64,000 nt of DNA from Brachyhypopomus gauderio (lineage: Eukaryota > Chordata > Actinopteri > Gymnotiformes > Hypopomidae): contig NW_027506894.1 of the NCBI RefSeq assembly GCF_052324685.1, positions 62,001 to 126,000 of the forward strand, in the 5' to 3' direction. Below are positions 35,503-51,723 of the stretch, piece after piece. Position 1 is the stretch's first letter; every line of letters starts with the position of its first letter. A program made the translations under genes and the position numbers. Under the pieces are notes generated by a model. The model was not told where the DNA came from and did no database searches. It saw only the letters and a list, made by a program, of their open reading frames with translations.

Positions 35503-35734
35503 TATTAGAATACTTCAATACATGTTTTTTTATATTAGTATCCTAACATTAACTTATCCACACAATGCCGTTTTATTGTTTTAAACAAGTTTGTCATGAC
35601 ATTTTTAATGCCTGAATTGTCAGAGAGATTGATAGAGTGGATTTCAGTTTGTGAATATATGTGAGAATGTGGAACTGATACTGGTACTGACCAATATCTC
35701 TTACCATTATGTTAATAATGTTCAGCAGACCAAA

Positions 35735-35850
35735 GCTATGTTTGAAATGGCAAACTACATACTGTATACTGCACTCAGTATATACTGTATACTGCATACT
35801 GGTCCTCATAGTAGTATGTGGCATACTATCCAGGATGGGATAAACCATAC
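35735..35850. mobile_element. One-ended relative of the 12920 MITE
   Basis: Shares gaaatggcaaactacatact and repeated tatactgcatactg motifs with the MITE at 12920-13268 but has no right terminus. Confidence 0.6.
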
Positions 35851-36002
35851 TACTGGGTCACATGAAGGTATAAGGAACAGGAGTTTAATGTTAACACAAA
35901 ACACCCATGTAGACAGCTAAGAATAGCCTGCCACACATTCAGTTCTATGGGTATCCACACGCTAAATACCAGTAGCCCATAAAATAACTGATATTCAGGG
36001 GG

Positions 36003-36175
36003 AGGTGTAACGCGGGGAAGTGTACGCAGTGTGGGCTGTGACACAGCGTGGGCTGTAACACAGCGTGGGCTGTGACACAGCGTGGGGTGTGACACAGCGT
36101 GGGGTGTGACACAGCGTGGGGTGTGACACAGCGGGGGGTGTAACACAGTGGGAGGTATCACACAGGGGGAGGTGT
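36003..36175. repeat. 19-bp minisatellite
   Basis: About eight units of acacagcgtggggtgtgac-like sequence. Minus-strand frames (TLCHTPRCVTPHAVS) are artefacts. Confidence 0.88.
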
Positions 36176-36277
36176 GTGAATGTGTTCATTTGGTGTCTTT
36201 TTATTTGTGATTAGCTGATTTCCCAGTGTTCACCAGCAGATGGGTTCTCCTCTCTGATTCGTGGTCCTCTTGAGCAG

Positions 36278-37070
36278 CGGTCACCAACCACCGGGCCGCG
36301 GACCGGTAACGGTCGGTGGGTCATTTGGTACCGGGACACACAGAATTGTTATCATCAATGATCAGTGTCTGAGTGATGTTTTATTTTGAAAATTAAAAAA
36401 ATTGGGATTCTCTTCCCTATTACATCCGTCGGTGCGTCTGGTGAGTTTTATTTTTATGTGCTTTATATTTGTTTTTATGCCAGTCGTATCATTTACCTCG
36501 TATTTACCCCCCACACTTTAAAGACCGGTCTGTGAAAATATTGTCTGACGACTGGGAACAACGTACATTTTGTCATTCGATATATAAAACGGGCGGTACA
36601 TGCTGGTTTCCCCTCCAGCCTCTATCAGCTGGCGGAGTTCTGCAAAGAGGAGTTGACAAAAATCCCAAAAAGTAGATTTGAGACACCCGTTTTTGTTTAC
36701 AGAAGACGTTTGGTTGAAGTAATGGCTGTGAAAGGAGATGCCACAATGTACTATCTAAAAAAGTTCACATACTTTTCCACTTCGCAGGTTTTCAGTTTTT
36801 TGAGAGAGAAATTACTTTTGTTCAATAAATTATGAACACAGTAACACGCAGCGGCCGCTCTGGGTCCGACAAATGGTGCTTTTGTTTAGAAAGAAGTTTA
36901 GAAGGCGAGAGCTATATCTGACAGTCTCTGTGTGGGGGTAGGAGGAGGTAACCAAGATGACGACCTTCTGGGAGAGATTTGTTTGGTCGCCAATGCAGAT
37001 AAGCAGAATGAAGAATTTACCAAGGAGCTCGTCCTTGAGTGTTTGGGCACACAAACTCCTCTTAAGTCAG
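36278..37070. other. Possible hAT-type end and unassigned sequence
   Basis: Starts cagcggtcaccaaccaccgg, like vertebrate hAT (Charlie-type) termini, but the only second hit (cagcggtctcccaactg, about 37069) is in the same orientation. Short frames (36469-36675, 36653-36835) show no recognised domain. Confidence 0.35.
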
Positions 37071-37083
37071 CGGTCTCCCAACT

Positions 37084-39661
37084 GTGTTATTGTTTGTCGC
37101 TACTTCCAGGTTTTTTCCCGCTGTTAAGTGCAAGGGAACACCAGTGCTCATGTTCTACCCACGCCAGACCCTGTTACAGTGGAGAAATCACTCAGAAAAG
37201 CTCCAAGATGAAGTTCTGCAGACGCTACAAGAGCTCAGCCTGCTACGAGACCCAGGCCCGCAGACTGCGGCGTTGCCTGATGGCGGAGCCCGGCGGAAGT
37301 CTCATCGCAAGCGGTGCAATCGAAAGCGGAAGCGCGGTAAGAGAGCCGGGATCCGCGCGAGGCTAAAGGCTAACCCCAGCCGCCCGGCTGTACCGTCGCT
37401 GTTCCTCGCACACGTTTGCTCCCTACACACCGAACTGGAGCACATTCGGCTCCAGCGGACAACCCGGCGTGAGTTCCGAGACTGCTGTGTTTTAGTTTTC
37501 GTGGAGTCGCGGCTGAGCGACGACATCCCGGACAGCGCCGTTCAGCTAGCGGGGCTCACCGCCTTCAGAGCGGATAGGAGCGCGGCCCCGTCCGGGAAGA
37601 CCCGCGATGGTGGAGGCGTGTGTGTTTACATCAACACGGAGTGGTGCAGCGACGCTGTGGCTGTGGCCAGACACTGCTCTCCGCTGGTGGAGTTCCTGAT
37701 AGTCAGATGTAGACCTTTTTATTTACCACGAGAACTCTCCTCCGTGCTGATAGCCGCCGTGTACACGCCACCCAGCGCTGGTCCTGATGCTGAGGAGACA
37801 CTATGCGAACTGTACGGAGCCATCAGCGAGCTGCAACTCAAACACCCAGACGGACTGTTCATTATCGCCGGAGATTTCAACCATGCAAATCTCAAGTCAG
37901 TCCTCCCTCAATTCCATCAGCATGTGGACTTTGCAACGAGAGGAGCGAACACACTGGATCTTGTCTACACAAACATCCCCAGCGCGTACCGGGCGGAGCA
38001 GCGCTCCCACCTCGCGTTCTCGGACCGCATGTGTGTGTGTGGCTCACTCCAGCCTACACACCGCTCGCCAGACGCTCCAGACCAGTTCAGAAGCAGGTGA
38101 GAACCTGGCCGGCAGGAGCCGTCTCTGCCCTTCAGGACTGTTTTGAGCGCACCGCATGGGACATGTTCAGGGAGGCTGCAACTGAGGGCGACACAGTTAA
38201 CCTGGAGGAGTACACAGCATCAGTCACTGGCTACATCAGCAAGTGCATTGATGATGTTACTGTCTCCAGGACCATCACTATACACCCAAACCAGAAGCCG
38301 TGGATGACTGCTGAGGTACATGCGCTGCTGAGGACCCGCAACTCTGCCTTCAAAGCGGGTGATAAGGCGGCCCTGAGGACAGCAAGGGGCAAACTGTCAC
38401 GAGCCATCAGAGAGGCAAAGCACGCACATGCCCAGAGAATCCACAGCCACTTCAAAGACACTGGTGACACACGGCGCATGTGGCAGGGCATCCAGGCAAT
38501 CACCAACTACAGGACAACACCACCGTCCTGTGACTGTGATGCCTCCCTCCCTGATGCCCTGAATGACTTCTATGCACGGTTCGAGGCACAAAACGACACG
38601 TCGGCAAGGAAGACCACACCCAAGCCAGACGAGCAGGTGTTGTGTCTGTCTGCAGTGGATGTGAGGAGAACTCTGCGCAGAGTCAACCCAAAAAAAAAAG
38701 CTGCAGGTCCAGACAACATCCCCGGCAGGGTGCTCAGGGAATGTGCAGAACAACTGACGGACATTCTCACGGACATCTTCAACATCTCCCTGAGCAGCTC
38801 CACTGTCCCAACGTGCCTCAAGACCACCACCATCGTCCCCGTGCCACAGAAGTCCACAGTGTCCTGCCTCAACGACTACCGTCCCGTCGCACTCACCCCC
38901 ATCATCATGAAGTGCTTCGAGAGGCTAGTCATGAGGAACATTAAGACCCAGCTGCCCCCTTCACTAGACCCCCTGCAGTTTGCATATCGTCCCAACCGCT
39001 CCAAGGACGATGCCATCACCACCACCCTTCATCTCTCCCTCACCCACCTGGAGAAGAAGGACACCTTGCCAGAATGCTGTTCATAGACTTCAGTTCAGCA
39101 TTCAACACCATCGTCCCACGAAAACTCATTAGGAAACTAAGCCTGCTGGGCTTAAACACACCCCTCTGTAACTGGATCCTGGACTTCCTGACTGGGAGGC
39201 CCCAGTCAGTCCGGATCGGGAACAGCACCTCCAGCACCATCACACTGAACACCGGGGTCCCCCAGGGCTGTGTTCTGAGTCCTCTGCTGTTCACCCTGCT
39301 GACTCATGACTGTGTGGCAAAACACAGTTCAAACCACATTATTAAGTTCGCCGATGATACAACAGTGCTGGGTCTCATCAGCAAAGGCGACGAGTCAGCG
39401 TACAGAGAGGAGGTGCAGTGGCTGATAGACTGGTGTAAAGACAACAACCTTCACCTGAACGTAGACAAGACCAAGGAAATGGTTGTTGACTTCAGGAGAG
39501 CACGTCACTCTCACTCTCCGCTCAACACCGATGGGTCCTCTGTGGAGATCGTCAAGAGCACCAAGTTCCTTGGTGTCCACTTAGCGGAGAACCTCACCTG
39601 GACCCTGAACACCAGCAGAACACCAGCCAACACCAGTTCTACAGCCAAGAAAGCCCAGTAG
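37084..39661 (+). pseudogene. CR1/L2-like LINE ORF2, frameshifted and 3'-truncated
   Basis: Three consecutive frames make one broken polyprotein. 37084-38100 encodes an exonuclease-endonuclease-phosphatase domain ([11 protein letters not shown], then [12 protein letters not shown]). From about 38040 the frame shifts to the one ending at 39086, which holds the linker and reverse-transcriptase start ([41 protein letters not shown]). A second shift near 39070 leads to 39074-39661 ([26 protein letters not shown] and the catalytic box FADDTT). The sequence stops after [12 protein letters not shown]; the usual C-terminal part, 3' untranslated region and tail are absent. High GC relative to its surroundings fits a recent insertion. 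The clade is assigned by motif memory. Confidence 0.88.
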
Positions 39662-39669
39662 TAGTAGTA

Positions 39670-40010
39670 GATGTAAAAAAGGCGCAGAGTGTAGTGTTAA
39701 AAGTGCGAGGTGAAGGTCTCGTGGAGTGTTATCAACGAGGTGTTAATGAGTCCACAGCTTTTGGAAAGAAGCTGATTTTCAAACAGTTTGTCCGTGTGTG
39801 TGTGTGCTGGTCCACAGATGGCAGCATCTTGAAGAGAGAGTGTCCCAAGTGTGTGTGTGCAGCTGCAGTCTGCTGGAACGGATAGTGTCCATGTTGGAGA
39901 GATCAGGCCCACAATTTATTATGGAATCAAAACGTGGAGCCAGTAGTCACTCTTGCACTACTGTAGTATTTAGTTCTGTCACACACGGTGGTCACTGCCT
40001 ACAGCCAGGA
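39670..40010. other. No gene seen
   Basis: Sequence between the LINE remnant and the GTGA satellite. Short Cys-rich frames are not credible. Confidence 0.45.
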
Positions 40011-40192
40011 GTGAGTGGGTGAGTGAGTGGGTGAGTGAGTGGGTGAGTGAGTGGGTGAGTGAGTGGGTGAGTGAGTGGGTGAGTGAGTGGGTGAGTGGGT
40101 GAGTGAGTGGGTGAGTGAGTGGGTGGGTGAGTGGGTGGGTGGGTGGGTGAGTGTGTGGGTGAGTGAGTGAGTGAGTGAGTGGGTGCGTGCGT
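40011..40192. repeat. GTGA/GTGG tetranucleotide array
   Basis: About 180 bp of gtgagtgagtgggtga units, with minus-strand THSLTHSPTH frames as artefacts. Confidence 0.92.
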
Positions 40193-41174
40193 GCTTCGGT
40201 GTAGCCACAATTCGGGGAGCTCGGACACAGACGCTGGTGTTGACGCTCTGAAGGTGCTCGTTTATTGTGAAATAACGAACATACTACACATGGGGCTACA
40301 GATGCTCCATTTATACATAAACGTCACAAAAGCAGCGCAGCGTTAATGAGATAATGTATACTGATCTATACATAAAGAAAAGATCAGAGTTTATGCAAAC
40401 TGAAGAGTCATTAGAATGCAAAACAAACTCATTGAAGCACATCTCATGAGTACCGTGTTTACTGTTATTTATTAATCACCAGTTTAACCAAGTTGTCCCA
40501 GGTGATGAATAGCTATAAGAGTTACTTGTTTCTTGTCGTGACCAAAGTTATATTTTAATATATCTAACCCTGATTCAATTTATTCTTTTGACCTTTGTTT
40601 CTTCATACTGTATCAGAGTTCTATTATATGGTTGTGTATTAAAGATTAAATTGCAAATGACTATAATTTTGTAAGTTAAAGATCTGTTGCTGATTACAAC
40701 TTAAAGTGGTGATGAGGTCTTAAACATTTTTGGAAGGTCTTTAAAAAGTCTTAGAAGGGTATTGAATTTAATTTCAGTATTTCTGCATATTCATTATCCG
40801 AACCGCTTAATCCCGCTAGTCGGGGTCACGGGGGGCTGGAGCCAATCCCAGCAACTCCGGGCGAAGGCAGGGTACACCATGGGCAGGTCGCCAGTCCACC
40901 GCACGGCCTATTTCTGCATATACACTTTTGTATCTCACTTATATTAGTAAACAACCGACTCGTTACCTTCCGCCATTTTTTCTCTGCTCTGAACGCCTTG
41001 TAGCGGGACTATAGTTGTCTTGTAGTCCCGCTCCATAGTATTATCCCTTCATTGTACAGTATAATTCCTATCTGCATTCTGTGTTTCAGTCTAGCATTTT
41101 GTTGTCTTCTTTTTAATAAATATTAATTATCTTGCATTTTCGTCACCCACATTCGTCAAAGGTGACAAGCGTTA
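40193..41174. other. Repeat-derived flank, no gene seen
   Basis: Includes a common fish dispersed sequence at about 40790-40910 (ccgcttaatcccgctagtcg ... ggtcgccagtccaccgcac) and AT-rich sequence. No coding sequence was found. Confidence 0.5.
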
Positions 41175-41340
41175 CACTGCTGTCCAGTAGATGAAGCTGT
41201 GTGTGACTTTAAGGTATGAAATGTACACTACTGTTTTGGTTTAACTAATGTTTTCCCATATTTATGATTATCTTGAAATATATGTTAGAAAGATTAGAAT
41301 TTCACAGTGAAACAATATAAATAAAACATTGATACACAAC
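41175..41340 (+). pseudogene. Truncated TRIM remnant (exon end plus intron)
   Basis: 41175-41213 matches the last residues of the TRIM RING/B-box exon (CCPVDEAVCDFK) and ends in the same donor AAG/GTATGA. Intron-like sequence (attatcttgaaatatatgtt) matches the other TRIM copies to about 41300. Everything upstream and downstream is lost. It is closest to TRIM B, which reads [13 protein letters not shown]. Confidence 0.8.
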
Positions 41341-41749
41341 CATACCAACTCCACATAGTCACACACATATTCACCACACAGACACACACATACATCTCTC
41401 TCATACACACTCCACAGTATCAGTTTTGCAGTAAAGGTTATATTTTACTGCATTAGGAACATTACTGTAAATTGTAGCCTAACCCAAAAAATAATTACCG
41501 TAATTTCAACATAATTAGCCATGGTCCCATATGTGTAAAATACACATATACAAAAAAAGCCACACAAAGGGGAAAAAACAGGATACAAAACTGAACAGTC
41601 TTATGTCATGTCTAATCTAAACGGTCTTCAGCAGTTGGCCACATGTTTTCATCCACATCACATCTGATGTTGGCCCTTGCCATGCACCTGGGATAGAAAA
41701 ACTTGGTATGCCTTATTCACCCCTGGCTGTCTTCAGCTAAAATGTCTCT

Positions 41750-42410
41750 GCAGCTGGGATCCATTGCATCCAGGAGGGACATTTGGTCATGGGGTCGATG
41801 ATCATACGCGTTCCTCGGGGATTCCTCTGGGGGTTGTTGTGGGAGTATAGGGTACGGGGCCCTACCCTATCCAGTCCCTGTACAAACGGAGCAGGAGCTT
41901 GGTTCACATGGCTGGAAGTAAATCAAACTGGTTCCCGGTGTGAGTTGGACTCTGCCCTTTGTCACCGATTCTGTTCATAACCTTTATGTACAGAATTTCT
42001 CGGCTTGGCCAAGTGGCAGAGGGGGTTCAGTTTGGCTCTGTCTTAGAGATAAGATACGGAGCGCGGTCATCTGGGAAAGACTAGGAGTAGAATCACTGCT
42101 CCTCCATGTGGAGAGGAACCAGTTGATGTGGTTTGGGCATCTGGTCCAGATGCCACTTGGGCATGTCCAACTAGGAGGAGACCCCCCCCCCCCCCCCCCC
42201 CCCAAGACCCAGGACAAGCTGGAGAGATTGTATTCCTCCTGGGAACGCCTCTGTATTCCCCCAGAAGAGCTAGAAGAGGTGGCTGGGGAGAGGGAAACCT
42301 GGACCTCTTTGATTAGGCTACTGCCCCCATGACCCATGACGCAGATAAGCAGAGGAAAATGAATGGATGGATGAATGGATGGATGGATGGATGGATGGAT
42401 GGATGGATAC
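41750..42410 (+). mobile_element. Rex3/RTE-type LINE 3' end with internal deletion
   Basis: Reads LLWEYRVRGP in the reverse-transcriptase part, then, after an internal deletion, the C-terminal stretch ERLGVESLLLHVERNQLMWF plus GHL and PPEELEEVAGERETW. It ends gcagataagcagaggaaaatg followed by a GGAT tail (42358-42410), the typical RTE/Rex3 3' end. A poly-C run (42182-42203) disrupts the frame. Confidence 0.85.
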
Positions 42411-42942
42411 CAAAAACTAGTACCGGGTCCTAAAGCCCTGCAGATACCCCACAATACACAATTAGGTGCTTCCGTTACATAAATATTTACTTTAAATTGT
42501 TTTGTTGCACTCCTATGTAATGAGTAAATATAAAACCTGAAATCGAGTTAGTGGACGTTTCCCTGATTCAAGTACTTGATAGTAAACTGGCGCCATCTGG
42601 TGGAACAATAATAGTTTTTCACCTCCTTTATTTCTTTACTAAAGCTCCTCCTCCCTGTACACGCCTGCCTGTATGAGGAAGTAAATCTGGGAATGCCACA
42701 CGAGTCTTTATTAATTCTGCGTTCAGGTGAGTTATAAATATTATGAGAACCTCTTAACTCTGGTATTTACTTCTTTCTGCCTTATTTCTGAAAGGAGTCT
42801 AAACTCCCTCAGCTGGATAAAGGACTACAGTGACTGATTCTCTCCTGTGCTACTGTGTTTATTACAGAAGATCTAAAAGTGAAAGTGAAGTTTGTACAGA
42901 AGGAGACATTACAGAGAAACAGCACAGCAGCTGTTGGAGGAA

Positions 42943-47846
<4,904 letters not shown>

Positions 47847-47897
47847 TGTTGCCTTGAATTAATCTGCATACATGTAATAATGAACGTTGTATAATAT

Positions 47898-48715
47898 ACA
47901 GTCCCTGACATAAGTTCTGTCGCTTATCCATGTTTTGGAAACAAAAGCTTATAACCTGACTTTAAATTCATCTATTCGTTTTAGAAATGACTCATATGAG
48001 AGCTGAAACCCTCCCAAATGAGATTTAATTTACGAAAATAAATTTGCTTCACTGCAGAAATATTGATCATTTAATGAACACAGAAAGGTCAGATTTTGGC
48101 AAGACAAAAGTTGTCGCCCACAGAAAGTAAGGTGAAAATCAAACAAATAATTCACTTCATATACAAATATATGCTTCATAACACTGGTGAATGACATTGT
48201 GGTGCTATTAGAGCCATATTTAATATTTTGTGTGACTTCCATGAGCTTGAAGGACCTCATACATGCTGTTCGACAATGATTCATACAATAGCAAAGAATG
48301 CAGTCTTACATGCCTCCCAGAGTTCATCAAAATTCTTTGGTTTTGTCTTCCAAGCTTCCTCTTTCATCCTACCCCAAACATGCTCAATGATGTTCATGTC
48401 TGGTGACTGGGCTGGCCAGTCCTGGAGGACCTTGATCTTCTTCACCTTGAGGAACTTTGATGTAGAGATGGATGTATGAGATGGATCACTATCCTGCTGA
48501 AAAATTTGGCCCCTTTTATGATTGGGAATGTAAGATGTAGCTAATACTTCTTGATATTTTTAGACTATTGATATTGCCTTCCACCTTGCAAATGTTTCGC
48601 ACACCCCCATACTGAATGTAACCCCAGACCATGATCTTTCCACCACCAAACTTGACTGTTTTCTGGGTGAGTCTTGGATCCATACGGGCTCCAGTACTGT
48701 GGTGTAATACGGGCC
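47898..48715 (-). mobile_element. Tc1-like transposon, one end missing
   Basis: Left end starts acagtccctgac. On the minus strand it carries transposase motifs VKFGGGKIMVWGYI, a DSDPSHTS catalytic-Asp region and LQDWPAQSPDMNIIEHVWG. Frames are broken and the other terminus is missing. It is a different Tc1 family from the element at 34011-35502. Confidence 0.82.
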
Positions 48716-48747
48716 CAGGACATTTTTAATGCCTGAATTGTCAGACA

Positions 48748-48875
48748 GGGCCCATATTTATCAAACTTCTTAGAGTGGAATTTTGGACTTAAGTGCTGAA
48801 AAATTCTTAGATTTGCTCCTACTCACAGAGTTAAGTGTAAGTGCCAGTTATCAAAACTCTCAAGTATAAGAATCA
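48748..48875. mobile_element. Dispersed element end (copy 1)
   Basis: The segment from atttatcaaacttcttagag to agtataagaatc recurs at 60830-60957 with very few differences. Likely a shared DNA-transposon terminus; family not recognised. Confidence 0.6.
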
Positions 48876-49119
48876 CTCTTACTCTCCCGAAAAGTTAAGA
48901 CTGCTCCAGAGGACTCATAAGTCGTTAAGAGTTGCCACTAGGGGGCTGAGATGGCACTGAGAAAACAGAGACAAGCGATCCATCCTGGCCGGCCACCTCC
49001 TGCCTAACCGGATGCCTACACCATGATGGACATTATTACATATTTTTCGGTCTAAATTGACATTATTGCATCTTTTACATTCTGTCTACATTCTGTCTAT
49101 ATTGTTGTTGTTGTCATGG

Positions 49120-49337
49120 TGACCGGTGTCGGCCAGAGGATGATGGGTTCCCCCCCTGAGTCTTGGTTCCTCTCAAGGTTTCTTCCTCATGCAAAAAACT
49201 AGGGAGTTTTTCCTTGCCACTGTCGCCTTTGGCTTGCTCACTGGGGGCTAGGACTCGGCACTTGTAAAGCTGCTTTGGGACAACAACTGTTGTAAAAAGC
49301 GCTATATAAATAAAATTTGATTGATTGATTGATTGAA
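49120..49337 (+). mobile_element. LINE-like 3' end with ATTG tail
   Basis: Reads ctctcaaggtttcttcctca, ttttccttgccactgtcgcc and ends aaataaaatttgattgattg. Same family as 45885-46400 in the opposite orientation. Confidence 0.6.
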
Positions 49338-49739
49338 CCATCATTTTAGGTACATATTTCAGTTTTATAGATATATAAATATGCACAATGCACAAATATG
49401 CACAATAATTAGGCATCAAGATAAGCATGGGTTTAATTTTTTTTCTTCCTTTCATTTTTTTCGTGCAAGAGTGTAATATTCATGCTGCGATTTTCATACT
49501 TTAATTTTAAGCTTTGACGTCTGACTCGTCAGTTATTGTATGTCATTTGGGAGTGAGTCCTCTGCCAGACCTCCTTCAGACGCCCACTTTTCCTCCGGTC
49601 ATTCATGACTGGAGGAATGGCCGGAGGAAGAGGGATATAATAATTATTATATCTATATATCTATATATATAATGTTGCAGTCATAATTTTTGTGAAATAA
49701 CCGTATATTTACGTAGTTAATAAATAATAAATAAAATAT

Positions 49740-50662
49740 TTCTTTATTATCCATCAGTAATAAAGAAGCTGCTCGTGCTCCTGACCCTGCTGGCTTGAGC
49801 GCAGATTCTCCATCTGCCCCTCCCTCTCTGACAGCGTTTCCAAACACCTCCAGCCATGAATGACCGGAGGAAGAGTGAGCGTCTGAAGGACGTCTGGCAG
49901 AGGACTCACTCCCAAATGACATACAATAACTGACAAGGCAGAAGTCAAAGTCAGAGATGATGTCCAGGTGGCACAAGTCCTGTTTCAAAGAGTTGGTTCA
50001 GGCCGCTTTCAGTGAAAATCCAAGCATCATGGATTGACCCAGGCCATTTGGGTACAACATCTAATATGTTGTATTCTGCATCAAACACAACTTGAGTGTT
50101 GATGCTGTGGTACCTTTTCTGTTCACATAAACATCCTCATTAATGCTGGGAGCAATGATCTTTATGTGAGTGCCATCAATTGCACCTACAACTCCTGGAA
50201 ATCCAGCTATCTGCATAAACTGGGTTTGCTTCTGTTGGATGACACGGGGTGTTGTTGGAAAGTCAATAAAACGAGTCACAATGTGTGGCGCTGTAAGTGC
50301 CATAATTGTTTGCATGACGACTCGGCTAATTGTTGGTTGGGATGGTCCCAAATCATCAGCACTACACTGCTGCATTTTCCTGTAGCAAGAAAACGAAGCA
50401 TCAGCACTACTTTTAATTCAGCTGGGATGGCGTTGCTGCGTGTAGTTGAAGGTTAGATGACATCTCTCACCAAGTCAGTGACAATGATGATTCCTGCTCT
50501 GTCCAGTCTATATCGTTTGATTAATTGAAAGTCATCAAACATTTCCAAAACATTCTTCCTCTCTTGGAAGGTTCGCACGCGTCTCTGTCTTCTCAGTGCC
50601 ATCTCAGCCCCCTGGTGGCAACTGATGGTTTCACAGACACTAAGAAGCTGTTGAAATGACAC
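49740..50662 (-). pseudogene. Harbinger-type nuclease (HARBI1-like), broken, copy A'
   Basis: Paralogue of the remnant at 9875-11180. Minus-strand N-terminus MALRRQRRVRTFQERKN runs into MFDDFQLIKRYRLDR. Another frame (50375-50061) reads GVVGAIDGTHIKIIAPSINE up to VNRKG and then shifts out of frame; a third frame covers the C-terminus (49988 downwards). Unlike copy A it has no L2 insertion and keeps the segment deleted there, so the two copies decayed differently. Confidence 0.83.
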
Positions 50663-51368
50663 TCAACTGCATGACCTGATCACAGTAACGAGGAAGAAGC
50701 AGCACCTTTGATATGTGGCTTCAGTGTGTTTGCATACATTTGTCTATTTGAGCCTCTTTATGTATCACATGGAAACTATTCACAGTGACTTTATTAACCA
50801 GATAGTAAAATGTCACAACCCCAATCCCCAGAACAGTTACTTTCTTTCCTCCAGTGAAATTAAACTTGTTTTTGAAATCATTGTCCTGAATAATAAATAA
50901 AAATTTTTTCTTTTACATTTCTGTCCCACATCTTGTCTGTAAGCATTGTTTCCTGAACATAAGGAAGTGGTGATACACAAAGTGAACGGTGGGTAAAGAT
51001 TCCTCTAGGATACACGGGTGTCTCACACAGAACACACATTACAGCACATTTGGAAATACGAGTTACACTTTTTTTGGTTTTGAGTCAAATAATCCCAGAT
51101 CTTTCTAAAGGGTTAGATTGAAATATTAACTAATTTAAATGTTCTTTTAGTGTTACTCTCTCAGTAACAAATATGATATATTACACAATATCTAATGGTT
51201 TCTCTGTGTGTACATTTGCACATTCTTAGATCATCCATAGAGGTTTCTCTTTTGGCCTTGGTACAGCTTTACTGTAATTGGCTTTATGAGACTTTTTCTC
51301 TACTTTATTCTCAAATGCAGCTCTAGTTCAAAGCCTTTTTTACATCTTGACATATATGCATATGAGCT

Positions 51369-51400
51369 GGTGACATCACACCTCATCATGTGATGTCACC
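51369..51400. promoter_or_regulatory. CRE-like palindrome upstream of lectin gene A'
   Basis: Same inverted repeat as 11922-11953 with a single g-to-a change at the inner end of the right arm, leaving both TGACATCA/TGATGTCA octamers intact. Confidence 0.5.
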
Positions 51401-51723
51401 ACGATGAGAGCTGTTGGGGATTTGAAAATTCTTCTCCATTCAACAATAAACACCTCATCAGGTAAGACTGTGTCCTTAGTTTACTAATTCTTTTATGTAG
51501 TTCATCAGTTATTAACCAGAAATTTATTTAACCATTTTTTATTTACTGCTATCTGTTTTTGCTGTATTTGCAATGTTTTTTTTTTACATGTTAAATGTTT
51601 GTAATCAGAGTGAACACATAGAGTGTCTGGTGTGTATGTCTGCAGATTAGATCACTACAGCCCCTCTGATATTTCAGCACTCAGGACTCCAACTCAGCAC
51701 TAGTGTGAGTTTATGGAATTACC

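Noticed and set aside
38231-38872. Minus-strand frames within the LINE
   Set aside because: Shadows of the plus-strand reverse-transcriptase frames.
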